Shown: positions 24,101 through 34,899 of the stretch, in pieces
Layout of the letters: the number at the start of each line of letters is the position of its first letter
Position numbering within the stretch: the stretch's first letter is position 1
Assembly (NCBI GenBank): GCA_034769895.1
Contig: CM068371.1
Span: forward strand, 402,457,469-402,521,468
DNA length: 64,000 nucleotides
Direction of reading: 5' to 3'
Source: Magicicada septendecula
Lineage: Eukaryota; Arthropoda; Insecta; Hemiptera; Cicadidae
The notes under the pieces: model-generated
Databases searched by the model: none
What the model was told of the DNA's origin: nothing
Seen by the model: the letters and a program-made list of their open reading frames with translations, nothing else
Position numbers and translations under genes: made by a program

Positions 24101-26497
24101 ACTTGGGTATGTTGCAATGCGGGACTGTCTTATTACAACAAAATTGCCGTGAGTTGTGAACTATTATTAAAGAGACTCTATCGATCATTAAAGATTAAAA
24201 TTAACTGTCTAGTATTAAAGAGACTCACGAAGCGTATCATGAGTATTTTGGTATACCCCCCCACACATACACTAGAGAAAACTAGTGTTTGTATTAAAAC
24301 CTAATAGACTAAAATTCCAATCTTTTGTGTCTTATTGTTACAAAATGCATAGACTCGAATTAATCTACAAAGCAGTAGAACTGTGTAAACGCACAGCAAT
24401 GTATTGATGTAAAATTGTTTTACTGAATCTTCTTCATGGGGAATCACTTTCGCCAGAGGTCGGTGAACGTGACTGTAACACCGACAAATGGAGTTTGTCA
24501 CTTTTCAAAATAGAGGCTTCTTTATTTGTAACGCTCCACTCTTGTTGTCAGTTGTAAATGTCCATTCTCAAGGTAAACAGTGGTCTTCTAGTATATAATA
24601 AGAGGAGTAAACAGTTCTGATGTAATAATATATTGAAAGCTATGATATACACGCCTCGAAATGCGCCTTGTCTATACTTATGACATACGGTGACATACTT
24701 ATGACATTCGCTACGTACACTAGTTGTGAAACATGCGCTGATATAGTCTACTGAGTGTAACATTTGAATTATAGATTTTTTTTATTATTTGGCAGATAAT
24801 CCCGTTTCCATGTTCTGTAAATTATGATTTTCTGAATACGTGAGCGTGATCAGTTTCGTTTGACCGGTGTCCATTTCTGTCTGTCCCGTCGTCATCCCGT
24901 TTCCTTGGTATTTCACTTTACTACCGTATTCCGTTTGTATTCTTTTTTTACTTCAAACAGAAAATAGTAGCGTAATAATACAAATTATTGGTACCCAGTT
25001 TATGCCGTTAAAACAGCCAAAAAGATGAAACGTGAAAAGCATTGCAGTATTAACAAATGGTGTTCAAATCGTACGCTCTCGGCACAGTGCGCATGATATC
25101 GCAGTATGCAGTTGGCTGGAGGAACTTTGAAGGCGAACAGGCAACACCTTGCCTATGTCGTGTTTTGATGGTGATGAAGCCTGAGTCTGTAATGTAAGTT
25201 GGAGTTCGGTAGTTCAGGTTTTAATTCACCAAATCGTTGATAAACGCGCCAAATGTTAGTATCGAAAGGTACAAGACTGAAAATGAAGAAGCCCTTGAAC
25301 ATGTCGTAGCAACACACTCACGTAAAACGTAGTCCAAATGGAAAACCTGTTACAAGTGACAGACAGTAACGCGTTGAATTCCGTACACAAGACCATCATA
25401 CAAGCGTTCGGAGAGAATATCGTTTGTCTGTCACAGTCGCACGCCTGCATCATTTCCACGGTAGAAAAAAAAGGGAGTATAAATTGTTTTAATAGTAGCA
25501 TTGCTCAGGGCATGTTAACAATTCGTTATAATACTAAGTGTCACTGATAATATTGATTTTATACTGTGAAGGCAGTTTGTTAATACCCATCCAGCACACC
25601 CGCGCGTCGCCGTGAAGTATACTACATTGCTTCAGTATTGTTAACCACATATGCATAGTAGTTCCAAGACGTTCAAGTGGAGTCCGCTGTTTGCTCAGTT
25701 GATTTGGAAAATGGAAAAGTGAGGTACACAGTGAGTGGCCGGCTTAAGATATTTTCTAAGTTTAACAACCGCTTTTCCGGTCGTAATATTTCAAAGATAT
25801 TTTTCAAATTGTAGCCGCCTTCTATTTTCAACTTGATGCTTGTAGGTTTTTTAAATATGTACTAGGGAAAATCGAAATGTAAAGAGAAATTTTTCTTTCC
25901 CTCATCCGACGTCGTCGGTTATTTGGAAGTATTGTTAGCAGTGTTTTATTTCTTTAAAAGTTATTTTAAAATGAGTACTCCATTTTCCGTCTATGTCAGG
26001 GAGTGAATTCGAGCAATAATGCGTTTTCTAAACGTTGAGTATGTGAAGTCTTGCAGAAATTATTTGTAGTATACATCAGCTGTATGAAGCCAGTTGTTTC
26101 GGTGGTAGTAAGCTTCAAATGGGGGAGTAAAAGAAGATAGGCTTTCCACGCTAAAGAACAAAGACAATATCCAAGCATTGTAACAAATGATTCCCTGTAA
26201 ACAGTGAATTAAAAATTTATGAAATTGCAAGCGAACTGAATTCAAGTGCCACTCCTCAGAATTTTTAACTCCAGGATTCTATAAATTTTCGAAAATACTG
26301 CTCGCTTTATTCTATGTCAACCGACGACTGATATCCGTAAACATAATTATTCGAAAATTTACCATTAACCTGAACAAATGTTAAAGTTGCTTTCTTTTCT
26401 TCTTCGTCGTCGTCGTCGTCCTCCTCCTCCTCCTCCTTTCTATTCAAGGTTTATGACTATTGAGTTGTTCTAAACTAAATTCTATGGTCGACACAAC
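21130..26497. other. No recognisable gene; microsatellites
   Basis: I see no gene or clear element in this long interval. Simple repeats include the (TG)n(CG)n tract at 23782-23818 and a (TCG)n(TCC)n run at about 26404-26437. Short direct repeats of CATACTTATGACAT- and TTAAAGAGACTC-type occur near 24670-24710 and 24171-24230. Open frames such as 24002-24304 and 25338-25547 show no known domain. Confidence 0.45.
23782..23818. repeat. (TG)n(CG)n alternating purine-pyrimidine tract
   Basis: The run goes from CGCGCACG through about eight TG units to about eight CG units without interruption. This composition favours left-handed Z-DNA. Similar compound tracts recur at 29189, 38501, 42291, 53384 and 59305. 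Confidence 0.9.
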
Positions 26498-27059
26498 TCT
26501 GATTCTCTTTTTTTTCCTATCGGCCATCTAGAGACCACATGCCAATTTCAATTCTTAACTCTTTTTGTTCTTTCCTTTTTTCCAATATTCTTTCATCTTG
26601 TCACTGTGTCTCTTCTTCCTGTCTTCAGTCCATTTTGAACCTGGGGTTTTCTCTCTCCTACCCTGGACTCCACCCATTTTTAACACTTTTGCCCGAACAA
26701 CTTCTCCTTCATTTGCTTCTTCCGCGTGTATATTATTTTTTTCTAAATCCTTTTGGACTTCTTTAATCCAACTTGATGTTGATTTCTTCCCCCACAGATA
26801 TTTGAAGATTTGTTTTGTCAACCTGTTGTCGTCCATTCTATAATGTCCAAAAAATAATAGTCTTCTTTTTCTCATTGTTTCTGTTATACTTTCTATACTT
26901 TGATATATTTTATCATTACTACTTAATTTCCAATCTTCTGAAGTTTTTCGTGGGCCTAATATTTTCCTAATAATTCGTCTTTCCAATATTTCTAGTTTGT
27001 CTAAATTATAATTCAATGCTAGACATTCACTTGCATATAGGCATTTCTGATTCTCTTTT
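26498..27059 (-). mobile_element. 5'-truncated LINE, copy 2, with 14-bp TSD
   Basis: TCTGATTCTCTTTT occurs at 26498-26511 and at 27046-27059, an intact target-site duplication around a minus-strand LINE insertion (body 26512-27045). The 3' end in element orientation is ..GGCCGATAGG followed by A residues, matching copy 1 at 3804. Copy 2 is truncated further downstream, within the thumb region, and its reading frame is less damaged, consistent with a fairly recent insertion. Confidence 0.88.
26555..27043 (-). pseudogene. LINE ORF2 C-terminus (open, truncated)
   Basis: The frame is open across the whole insertion, from CLYASECLALNYNLDKLEIL at the truncation point through ERRIIRKILGPRKTSEDWKL, SNDKIYQSIESITETMRKRR and LLFFGHYRMDDNRLTKQIFK. 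It ends in a lysine-rich tail, KMKEYWKKGKNKKS, just before the stop at 26555. The FFGH..RM motif and the basic tail are typical of LINE ORF2 C-termini. The catalytic palm domain is absent because of 5' truncation, so it has no activity, and it has no start codon of its own. It differs from copy 1 at scattered positions and lacks copy 1's frameshift. Confidence 0.85.
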
Positions 27060-27477
27060 AATATAATTTAAATCCATTTTTTTAGTCATCCTTTCTGACA
27101 TCCGTCGTGTTTTTCCTTAGAAATATAAAAGTAATAAGAACTGTAGACGAGATCGTTTCAGATACGAGATAAGAGTATGAGAGTACTGTAGTGAGGTTGG
27201 TTTCGTCCCTGACATAGCCTACTATATTGTGGTTGAAGTGTATACCCCGGTCGTGTTCTCGTCCGCGTATCCCTCTGGTGTACCTCCCCTTACGCGCGGT
27301 TCATATCACAAGTGGTACACTTTGTTATGTATCAGATTAGAAATTGGTAGTCCCACCTGATTGGTGAGATTAGCGAAGTGAGGAAGGGTCAAACAATCAA
27401 GCAACTTCCCAACCCCACAATTTTTCGTCCTATGTATAATTAATATCGTTTGTTAATGCAAGTTATAGGCGTGACGA

Positions 27478-27775
27478 AAGACTTAGAGCAGTCGCTTAAG
27501 ACGCGAAACACATCGTTGCTAAGCTAACAAAATTCACACATCCGCACAACGGTCTTTTACTATACTTCACAGTGTGAACGTCGGCTGCACTGCAACAAGG
27601 CTCACGAGAACAGTAGAAGCATGTGTGTTACACAGACAGAGATAATACATGAGTGAGACGGTGAAATGTTATAGCGTTGGCTCCTTCCTTTCTCTATACT
27701 TGTAAGTGGGACTAATTCTTTGGCGGGTTCTGCGCAGACCGTCGCTCTAGGAAGGCTGGCAGGCTTCTAACAGGA
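27478..27775 (+). repeat. Dispersed repeat family C, copy 1
   Basis: This non-coding block matches the reverse complement of 50745-51055. Shared phrases in order include CATCGTTGC..GCTAAC, CGCACAAC(G/A)GTCTT, GTGAAC(G/A)TCGGCTGC, CAACAAG, GAAGCATGTGTGT, GTGAGAC, TACTTGT.AGTGGG and a GGCTGGCAGG/GACTGTCGGG-type end. Identity looks moderate with small indels. I see no coding potential. It could be a SINE, a MITE or part of a larger element. Confidence 0.7.
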
Positions 27776-28316
27776 ACGTAACTACAGGTTATAGTGTCCG
27801 TGCTAAAACAACGCAATCTCTATCCCCCTCTGTCCCACATGTACCAGTAACAATATATTTGGCCCAAATTTTCTATTTTAACCTCACTTTCTACAATCAT
27901 CACGACCATAAAAGACAATATCTCATACATTTATGATGTGTAAGGTTTAATTAATAAATACAACGCTTTACAAAAAAAAAACTATACATTATTTCATGTA
28001 GGCCTATACTTTATGTAAATTGTGTATAAAATTACTGGCCTCTTGTGTGAAATGCAGTTTTAGTCTTCAAACCAATTTTTATTTTTTAACTTTTTTGTTA
28101 AAAAACCGCATTTTCCGCGCCCCTGGCAGAGGCCTTCTTCGTTAACCAAAACGTGAGACGTTGGACGTTCGTGTTGTGGTACAAACAACAAACATGCGGT
28201 AATTAAGTGCAGTCGAAACGAGCGATTCTTGCTATCGGACTCGCACTTATTTATAGCCTAGGACTGCGCTGCATCTGAGGTGAAGGAAATTACAATACAG
28301 AAAGCCAGATTGCCGC

Positions 28317-28320
<4 letters not shown>

Positions 28321-28366
<46 letters not shown>
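28321..28366 (+). repeat. (GA)n microsatellite
   Basis: An almost uninterrupted dinucleotide GA run of about 45 bases. A comparable CT run, the same repeat on the opposite strand, lies at 34567-34613. Confidence 0.95.
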
Positions 28367-28370
<4 letters not shown>

Positions 28371-29188
28371 ATATGTGGCTACAGTCGAAACGATGTAGTG
28401 CTGATAATTTAGCAGCTGAAAAGATACGATTACCATTTGTAAGAGGGAGGAAAGGAAACAATTACGTAGAAGAAACAAGAAATCTAACGTTTAAATCTAA
28501 AGGTGTGAAATTTGTAATTGTTATCGGAGAGTGACAAGAGAGCTATACGAGAGCGCATGCCGTGTTGCGCAGCCGATGTGTACAGTTCCTGAATATTTTC
28601 CATGTTCACAAGGTAGAAGATATCAGTAATAATTATAGATAATTAATGATCACATCATGCAATCAGTCCGATTACGTTAGTGCACATTCATGTGGATACA
28701 GTTAATTAATTATAACAGTAATATGATACATATCTCGGTGCGTTGATGTCGTATAAACGGCTCCACAAAGCTGTTGTTAAACGTCAATAGATCAACAACG
28801 AGCTGTAAACAAGTAAATGAATGGCATCCCGAAACTCATAACGTTTGCTGCGTTTGATGCCTAACCCGCGCCAAACTATTATATAAAGCGAAGCCAACTC
28901 CGTGTGTTTTGACGCAACAAGGGGTAACAAAAAACCGCACGACCGGTCACAGGTTATTACATACACAGCAGCACAGCTGGCCAACTTGTACACAAATATG
29001 AATCACGAACCCATATATTTTTGCCAAACTATACTTAGCTCTCGGGCCAGAATAATTCGAATGCCACGCCGTCGTTACATTTTATTCACTGGCTTGTGTC
29101 CGTGTGCGTGCGTGGGCGTGTTATTTAGCGGCTCGAATGTGTCGTTGTTATTATTGTCTTCGCGTGTTGATTGATGTTTTGTTTATTT

Positions 29189-29225
29189 GTGTGTGTGTGT
29201 GTGTGCGCGCGCGCGCGCGCGCGCG
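29189..29225 (+). repeat. (TG)n(CG)n tract
   Basis: About nine TG units pass directly into about ten CG units. It is a potential Z-DNA-forming tract. Confidence 0.9.
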
Positions 29226-29440
29226 TTTTGTGTTTTATCGGGGATTGGTTACGTGATTACTGATACTCATTTGGCTGCAACCGCTTTCGTACGAACGAGC
29301 CCTTTTAAAGCCGAACCCATGAACCGTTTCAAATTCTACGTCTCTTTCTTCGCAGGAAGACGGAAGGAGGCAGATGCCGTCTTTTAGTTAGTCTGTAACG
29401 ATTTCCACCGGTTTAAACTTCCTGAAACCATTATTAAGTA

Positions 29441-29457
29441 GGGGAGACTGTTGTACC
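29441..29457 (+). repeat. Left terminal inverted repeat of pogo element
   Basis: The 17-mer GGGGAGACTGTTGTACC directly follows TA. Its reverse complement ends the element at 32150, also next to TA. Confidence 0.95.
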
Positions 29458-29821
29458 TTGGACCACTTATTACATTTTATTTTTTACGTCACTCTGTAAT
29501 TTTAACTGTGAAATTTTAATTGTCCCCAGCTATATTTCAAACCTCTTTGTACATCATGGAATATAGTTATTTTTTATAATTACTTAACAACAAACTTAAA
29601 AAAAATAAATAAAATTTTGTACATAATGGTACACTATGCTCGTGTACCTTGGGACAAACGTCTTGTACCTTGGGCCAAGTATAAAACAAAAGTCATTCAC
29701 AAGTAATAAACAGATTAAAGGTATATTTTTATTAACTTTTTATTCTAGCAATACATTTTCTTCATGAGATTAATGTATAAGCAAGGTCATATGTTCAAAA
29801 ATGCAAAAGTAAATAATTATT

Positions 29822-30169
29822 TTAATCATCTTTACAAAAATCGCACAAATAATGCTTCCACTCACTCCCCTCTACTCCTGCACACAAAAAATGGGTCCAC
29901 CGACCACAAGAGGTGCACTTACACCATTCTTCGCCGCTCTGATCACTGACTTTTGAGGAAGAACAGTACATGCACACTTCTTCATCACCACTATCTTCAT
30001 TATCCGTTGATACAAGCGATATCTCTTCCGAATCAGATGAGGAACTTGATGCCTGTTTAATTAATTTAATTTTGAATGGTTTTTTGTGGCCATTCCTTTG
30101 GTGTTTTTTCTCAGTAGGTTGATTAAAGGACTGTCCTAGATTCTTAGATACTTTTTTAATTTGGCTCAC
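29822..30169 (-). pseudogene. Pogo transposase, C-terminal PHD-like finger (fragment 4)
   Basis: This is the transposase C-terminus. After a basic segment (NGHKKPFKIKLIKQ) comes an acidic serine-rich stretch (SSSSDSEEISLVSTDNEDSG), then a cysteine-rich finger: CMYC, WCKCTSCGRWTHFLCAG, and YLCDFC before the stop. The C-x2-C / C-x2-C / H-x2-C / C-x2-C spacing is that of a PHD-like zinc finger, a domain usually associated with binding histone tails. Such a finger at the end of pogo-type transposases has been seen in animals, where it may bias insertion or regulation; that role is inference. The first codon is GTG because this is a frameshifted continuation. Confidence 0.82.
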
Positions 30170-31101
30170 AGCTTTTTTAGACTTTCTTTTTTTTGATTTT
30201 TGCTCTTTAATTGCATTTTTTCTGGCGTGTCTGTGGCAATCATGGTTTTACCTGGTTTTCTACCTTGCTTCCTCTTTTTACGATCTTCGGCCTTAGGGTA
30301 GGGTTGCACTTCTTCAGGGGTGATGAATGTTTTTATTTTTATTTTCTCTTTATTATTTGGTGTTGCAAGTGATTCAGAGGCTGAAGAAGTAGAAGGCTCA
30401 GGGGCTGCAGAAGAATCAGGGACTGAAGTGTCTAAAGGCCTATCAGTCACGTAGGAACAGAGGTAATCGTTGTCAGTAAAAGCTGCTTCATTGAAGGGAA
30501 ATATTCCTGATTTACGGAAGCCAGACAAAACATTATTCGAAGTAAATGCTCGTGGATATGCTGCACCTAAAGCCTCTGCAATACTGTATATGTCAAAGGT
30601 TTTCCCTTTGTTGTTGAGAAGCCATGCTTCAACAGCTTGGTTAAAATATGTCTTCAAGGGACCGTAAACAGACAGGTCTAAAGGCTGTAGCCTATCTGAG
30701 GTGTGAGGGGGGAAAGTAACCATCACAATACCTGCATCAGACGCGTTATCAAGAACCTCTGGAGAAGGGTGGGTTTCATGGTTATCTAAAATTAACATGA
30801 CCCGATCTCCCTTTGAACTTTTGACAGAACTCAAAAAATGGTCCAAAAACTTCACGAACGATTCCTCGTTGGACCAACCTGATGGGTTTGCCGTTCCAGT
30901 ACATCCTACTGGTCCACCAAACAGCATTCTTTCTTTAAAATGAACCCGCGGAAAGCTCAACATGGGGGGCAACGAATTACCAATCGCATTCACTGCACAA
31001 ATCACTGTAACTAGAGTCCCTCTTTCGGCCGATGTAACTGCGCCTACCTGTTTCACCCCTTTCGGAGCAACTATTCTGGATTGTCCTTGAACTGTGCTCA
31101 A
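30166..31101 (-). pseudogene. Pogo transposase, DDE_1 catalytic domain (fragment 3)
   Basis: This is the catalytic core. It opens with GLSTVQGQSRIVAPKGVKQV and GAVTSAERGTLVTVICAVNA, typical of the DDE_1 superfamily. The second catalytic aspartate lies in VMLILDNHETH and the third in SDRLQPLDLSVYGPLKTYFN. Further conserved pieces are AYPRAFTSNNVLSGFRKSGI, FPFNEAAF and YVTDRP. A low-complexity Ser/Pro/Glu linker and a lysine-rich segment follow. The frame is open for 312 codons, with TTG rather than ATG at its first position, as expected for an internal fragment. Near 30180-30200, in an A/T homopolymer-rich stretch, the frame shifts into fragment 4. Confidence 0.92.
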
Positions 31102-31455
31102 ACCTGTTTCAGATTCCAGATTTTCTCGGGTGGGATCGGACCATATTTTCTGTGCACCTCTTTAATGTTATTAAAAAATAGTCCAACATTAGTCCTGTTG
31201 AAACTTGTCATTCGGCTTAAGCTTGTAGCTTCCGGATTGCGGATAGACAGTTCTCCTGCATGTCTCTTTAAAAGTCCTCTCATCCACTCCTCACCTGCGA
31301 TTTCTTCATCATTCCATGTGTCAGGTATTTTCTTCTTATTAGCTTTCGCAAATTTAAAAGCTAAAACTCTTACACCCTTTTTGGTCAACCCGTATTGCAT
31401 TTTAGCAACATTCTTAATGTAGGTGACAAGGCTTAACTCCTCTTCATTGGAAAAT
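31098..31455 (-). pseudogene. Pogo transposase, CENP-B-like DNA-binding domain (fragment 2)
   Basis: This is the second DNA-binding module of the same transposase. It reads FSNEEELSLVTYIKNVAKM, QYGLTKKGVRVLAFKFAKAN, EEIAGEEWMRGLLKRHAGEL and SIRNPEATSLSRMTSFNRTN, typical of the CENP-B/Tc5 helix-turn-helix, and ends VHRKYGPIPPEKIWNL. Family members then continue DETG, whose aspartate is the first residue of the catalytic DDD triad. Here roughly four bases are missing at about 31112-31116, deleting that aspartate and shifting the frame into the next fragment. Confidence 0.88.
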
Positions 31456-31675
31456 AGGCTGCATAATTGGCTGAATACTGGTACTCGAAATTTTCTGCAT
31501 TTTTAAACTTCGGTAAATGGCTTGTTAGTGTAGACCTACTAATATTAAATAATTTTGCTGCTTCTCGGTAGGTCAATTTTTTTTCTGGATCATCTGTATT
31601 CACTGCCTCAAGTGCTTTTTTTAAAGATTCTTCATCTACTGGCTTCCGCTTTATTCCTTCTTTGCTTCTAGGCAT
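31433..31675 (-). pseudogene. Pogo transposase, N-terminal helix-turn-helix (fragment 1)
   Basis: This is the N-terminus of the transposase, starting at an ATG (31675) with MPRSKEGIKRKPVDEESLKK. Residues 14-52, ALEAVNTDDPEKKLTYREAA to KLFNISRSTLTSHL, form a Psq-type helix-turn-helix, the first DNA-binding module in pogo and CENP-B-like transposases. The sensible frame is lost around 31455-31480. A neighbouring frame then reads FSNEEELSLVTYIKNVAKM directly into the next fragment, so about one base has been gained or lost. The whole transposase is transcribed leftwards, and 475 bases separate this ATG from the right TIR. Confidence 0.88.
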
Positions 31676-32133
31676 GCTTGAATGCAGTGTGAATGTCTGA
31701 AACTAAAATAAAAAATATGTTGCAACGTCTTGTACCATGAGCCACCGGCCCAAGGTACACGATGGTAGTTGGTCTCAAGGTACACGATGTTATTGTTTAT
31801 AACAAATATGGCTGCCTAGGCAAAACTGCTAAACCAATAAACAAAACAAAGTAAAAATTTTACTCACCGAAAAGTAGGCTATCTACGTGTTCTGCACAGA
31901 AAAATCCTTGCGTACACACTAAGGTGATATTCACACTCAAATACAACGCAAAAACTTTACTTTGACCACTCAAAAAACACTTGTTATCTCTATTTATAGA
32001 AAACACAACGTACACCTGTTTCGCTCAAAAGGACAACTGAATACATCATAATGATGGACGGGGTTCATCGAGAGTCCACTAGGTGGCAGCACAATCCAGA
32101 TACTTGAAATGGCCCAAGGTACACCATGGTCTT

Positions 32134-32150
32134 GGTACAACAGTCTCCCC
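32134..32150 (-). repeat. Right terminal inverted repeat of pogo element
   Basis: GGTACAACAGTCTCCCC is the exact reverse complement of the left repeat and is followed by TA. It adjoins a subterminal GGCCCAAGGTAC motif at 32111-32122. Confidence 0.95.
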
Positions 32151-32489
32151 TATCGTTTGCGTATGAGTAAAGAATTAGCGTTCCGTACGCAATACCGTTG
32201 GTAAGAGTGGGTCCTTAATTTTTCTTAACACTGGAATCATATACAGAAAACTTATTTGGCATTTACAGACGAAGATGTCTTTCATGGTAAACTAGTACCC
32301 TACGCTCGCTGAGCTGCACAACTCGCTCACTATTTTATATATTTGCCAACAAAAATTTCTATATTAGATAACTTCTTCACTTATGGGAAATGTACAAAAC
32401 TCCCGCTTACTCTACTACTTCTATAGTAATATAGGCCTAACAATTGTAGAGCACACAGTGCTACAATAAACACTAAACATTCGGATTTG

Positions 32490-32870
32490 GGTTACAATTC
32501 ATTTTATCCTGACAACCTGCTCGTTTTTCACTATTTTTTCAAATGTTTTATATCTCTGGGTCCTGGAGTCCAAGCTTTCGAAATTTCCAAACCCTAACAC
32601 TACACTCAGATGTTAGTTGAAAATTCCCTTTAATTTGATACCCCACACGGGCTTTTTTTTATTTTATCACAGTGTTGACTCCTTCATATTTTTACCCTAT
32701 TTTCTGGGGTATCGATCTCGAAAACGATAGGGTTCTATAGGGTAAAAGTGTCCGATATGCATGCGAAGTTTTACGAAAAGCGGTTGATGCGTTTAGAAGT
32801 TATCGCGAGACGTACTCTAAAGAGACAGACAGACAAATGCTATTGTCAGAAAAACCAATAAGCTTTCTGA
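32490..32870 (+). repeat. Dispersed repeat family A, copy 2
   Basis: It shares with 205-825 and 40960-41290 the phrases GGGTCCTGGAGTCCAA, CTTTAATTTGATACCCCACA, GGGGTATCGATCTCGAAAAC and AGGGTTCTATAGGGTAAAAG. This copy continues past the others' end through GTTATCGCGAGACGTAC and CAGACAGACAAATGC to about 32860. It is non-coding. Confidence 0.7.
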
Positions 32871-34152
32871 CACCAGCCTGTACTCAGAGACACATACGTC
32901 TTGCAAACTTGATCTGAACTTACTTCTAATGATTTTTGGTAACAAAAAATTATCAGGTAGAGAACTTTTCTGAAATTGTCGATCCCTTCAGTATCAGACA
33001 CTTATAATGTTGGAAAATAATTTTCTTCCGGATTTGAAAGTATTAGTAGTACTGAAATGGACTTCCAATATGTACGTAATGTTCCGGCAAAACCCCAGTC
33101 AAAAGATTTAACCTACATTCTGAGCGCTTTGTGGATGTGTCCGTAGCGTTAATAATTTGTTCTTAGAACGGTAGAACGCGTGTCTGGGTCAGCCAAATTC
33201 TCCGGTTAGTCCACGTGAACGCATCGTCGCCACAATTAGTATGCATCGTGTTGTCGTCATTCTGTTGTCGGTATAGGTTTTTATTCAAGTGACATACAGA
33301 AACATGTCAAAAACGTGACTACATCGTTGGAGCTACAAAATTAATTACCACTGACAACAGTTGCTTTCATAGCCACTTTAACGGTTAAAACAAGACTAAT
33401 ACTTGTGGTTCCCTTCGGAGAGTTACGAACACTGATATGCGCACGCGTGTTTCGTCATTGTTTTCGTCCTTAAAAGGGATGACACTGTTGTTCGCTTTTG
33501 ATGTGCTTATGAATATTTATTTCAGACTACGTCCTCGAAGAGTCCTGTAAATTAACTACAAATAAAATTATATTCTCGTGGAAGAGAAGCATAAATTTTC
33601 GTGGCACATTTTTAGTAACCTTATCGCAATTGTAATGAATTGGTACTTTTAATTATAATGTGGCATCCATCTGAACTCTTTTCCCGGCTACGCCCTCTTT
33701 TTCTCGTGAGAGGGGAACGTCAGGGGGGATTTCGAGATTTAAAACGGGGGGTTAGGTATCCACAAAACGTCTTGTAACGCTGACACGTATTTAATAATTT
33801 GACAAGTATATATCGTATTTATTACATTGTGGTTTTGAATTGAAATTAAATTTGAATTTGAATTGATTCCTTCAGTTGTTACCGATGCGTTACAAAAAAT
33901 GTATCCCTCATTGGAAAAGAAAATCCTGGCTGGGAAACTGAAAACTGAGAAAATTAAGAAGAACTGAGAGGGGAGACAAGAAAAATTTACAGGCATTCCA
34001 CAAATGCAATGCACAGAGAAGGGCATTGAAAATGCTTCAATAAATCTAAAAAATGTATATATTTATGTTCATTCACCAATCAATGAATTCATTCTTCATT
34101 TACCAATGTACAGATTAAAAGTTAAATGTAGTCGCATTCTTAAGCAAAGTTT
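32871..34152. other. No recognisable gene
   Basis: Anonymous AT-rich sequence. The minus-strand open frame at 33739-34026 does not begin with a recognised domain and is rich in Cys/Phe/Ile as expected by chance from AT-rich DNA. Confidence 0.5.
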
Positions 34153-34204
34153 TATATGTGTACTACGTTATTGACAACAAAGAAGTAGTTTCTATGGAAA
34201 CTCA
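34153..34204 (+). repeat. Family B fragment without the 162-bp insert
   Basis: TATGTGTACTACGTTATTGA, then CAACAAAGAAGTAGTTTCTA and TGGAAA match 15291-15327 joined directly to 15502-15511 of the long family B copy. The 12-mer AAAGAAGTAGTT occurs once (34179-34190) instead of twice. The rest of family B is absent. Confidence 0.7.
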
Positions 34205-34564
34205 CCAGTTCCCATTTTCGATCACGCACCAGCGATCGGCCGCAAATGTGCGACACGTCCTTATAAACATTTTCAATGTTAAAATATTCACTGCCGCTTA
34301 AAAAAAAAAGTAAGTTGTGTATACTCATTTTTTTTAATTAAGTTTTTCCGATTAATGTTGTTTATTTACAACCGCTTCCTATTGGATTGGGTGATGATAT
34401 TTTATAATAAATAATAGTAGAGCATTGTATTTTATACATTTTTTTTAACAAATGTATTAAGACAAAATTATTTTACGTCTTACATAATTATACCCACTCC
34501 CTGCATTACAATCGAATTTGCCTTGACGTGGAACACGAAAATGAAGCAGTCTTGGTGCTTTTTT

Positions 34565-34566
<2 letters not shown>

Positions 34567-34613
<47 letters not shown>
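34567..34613 (+). repeat. (CT)n microsatellite
   Basis: About 23 uninterrupted CT units. Confidence 0.97.
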
Positions 34614-34614
<1 letters not shown>

Positions 34615-34899
34615 TGTAATTACCAGTACAACACGGCAGTAACCTTACCTGTTCTTATATAGGGGTGTGTTAATCCCGGGTGGCGCCAAATTGTTTGTTA
34701 AAACAATTAAACTTGTTAATCTGTATCTTACAAGGGCGTTCTCAGCTGTGACGGTCGGGGCGTTCAAATATTTCCCGCTCGTTCAGCCTTCTGTATCGTG
34801 TAGGTAGTTGTACTAATTGCAGCTTGAGCGCTGATTGTCAAATCTAGCTTTCGTAAACGAACACAAGTAATATAATGCACTCCCTATGAAATAATAACA

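Larger units (their letters stand above)
27776..29438. other. No recognisable gene; GA and TG/CG tracts
   Basis: Anonymous sequence with a (GA)n microsatellite of about 45 bases at 28321-28366 and a (TG)n(CG)n tract at 29189-29225. The short open frames overlapping these are low complexity. Confidence 0.5.
29441..32150 (-). mobile_element. Pogo-type (Tc1/mariner) DNA transposon, near complete
   Basis: The element is bounded by perfect 17-bp terminal inverted repeats, GGGGAGACTGTTGTACC at the left and its complement at 32134-32150, with TA target duplications at 29439-29440 and 32151-32152. Subterminal copies of GTACCTTGGG face inward from each end: 29453, 29644 and 29665 at the left, and as reverse complements at about 31747, 31774 and 32111 at the right. 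They are probably transposase-binding sites. Inside is one transposase gene on the minus strand, split by three frameshifts. At 2.7 kb it has the size of an autonomous element, but it is dead as it stands. Confidence 0.93.

Noticed and set aside
28258..28478. Open frames across the GA microsatellite
   Set aside because: They encode only Ser-Leu repeats from the dinucleotide tract.
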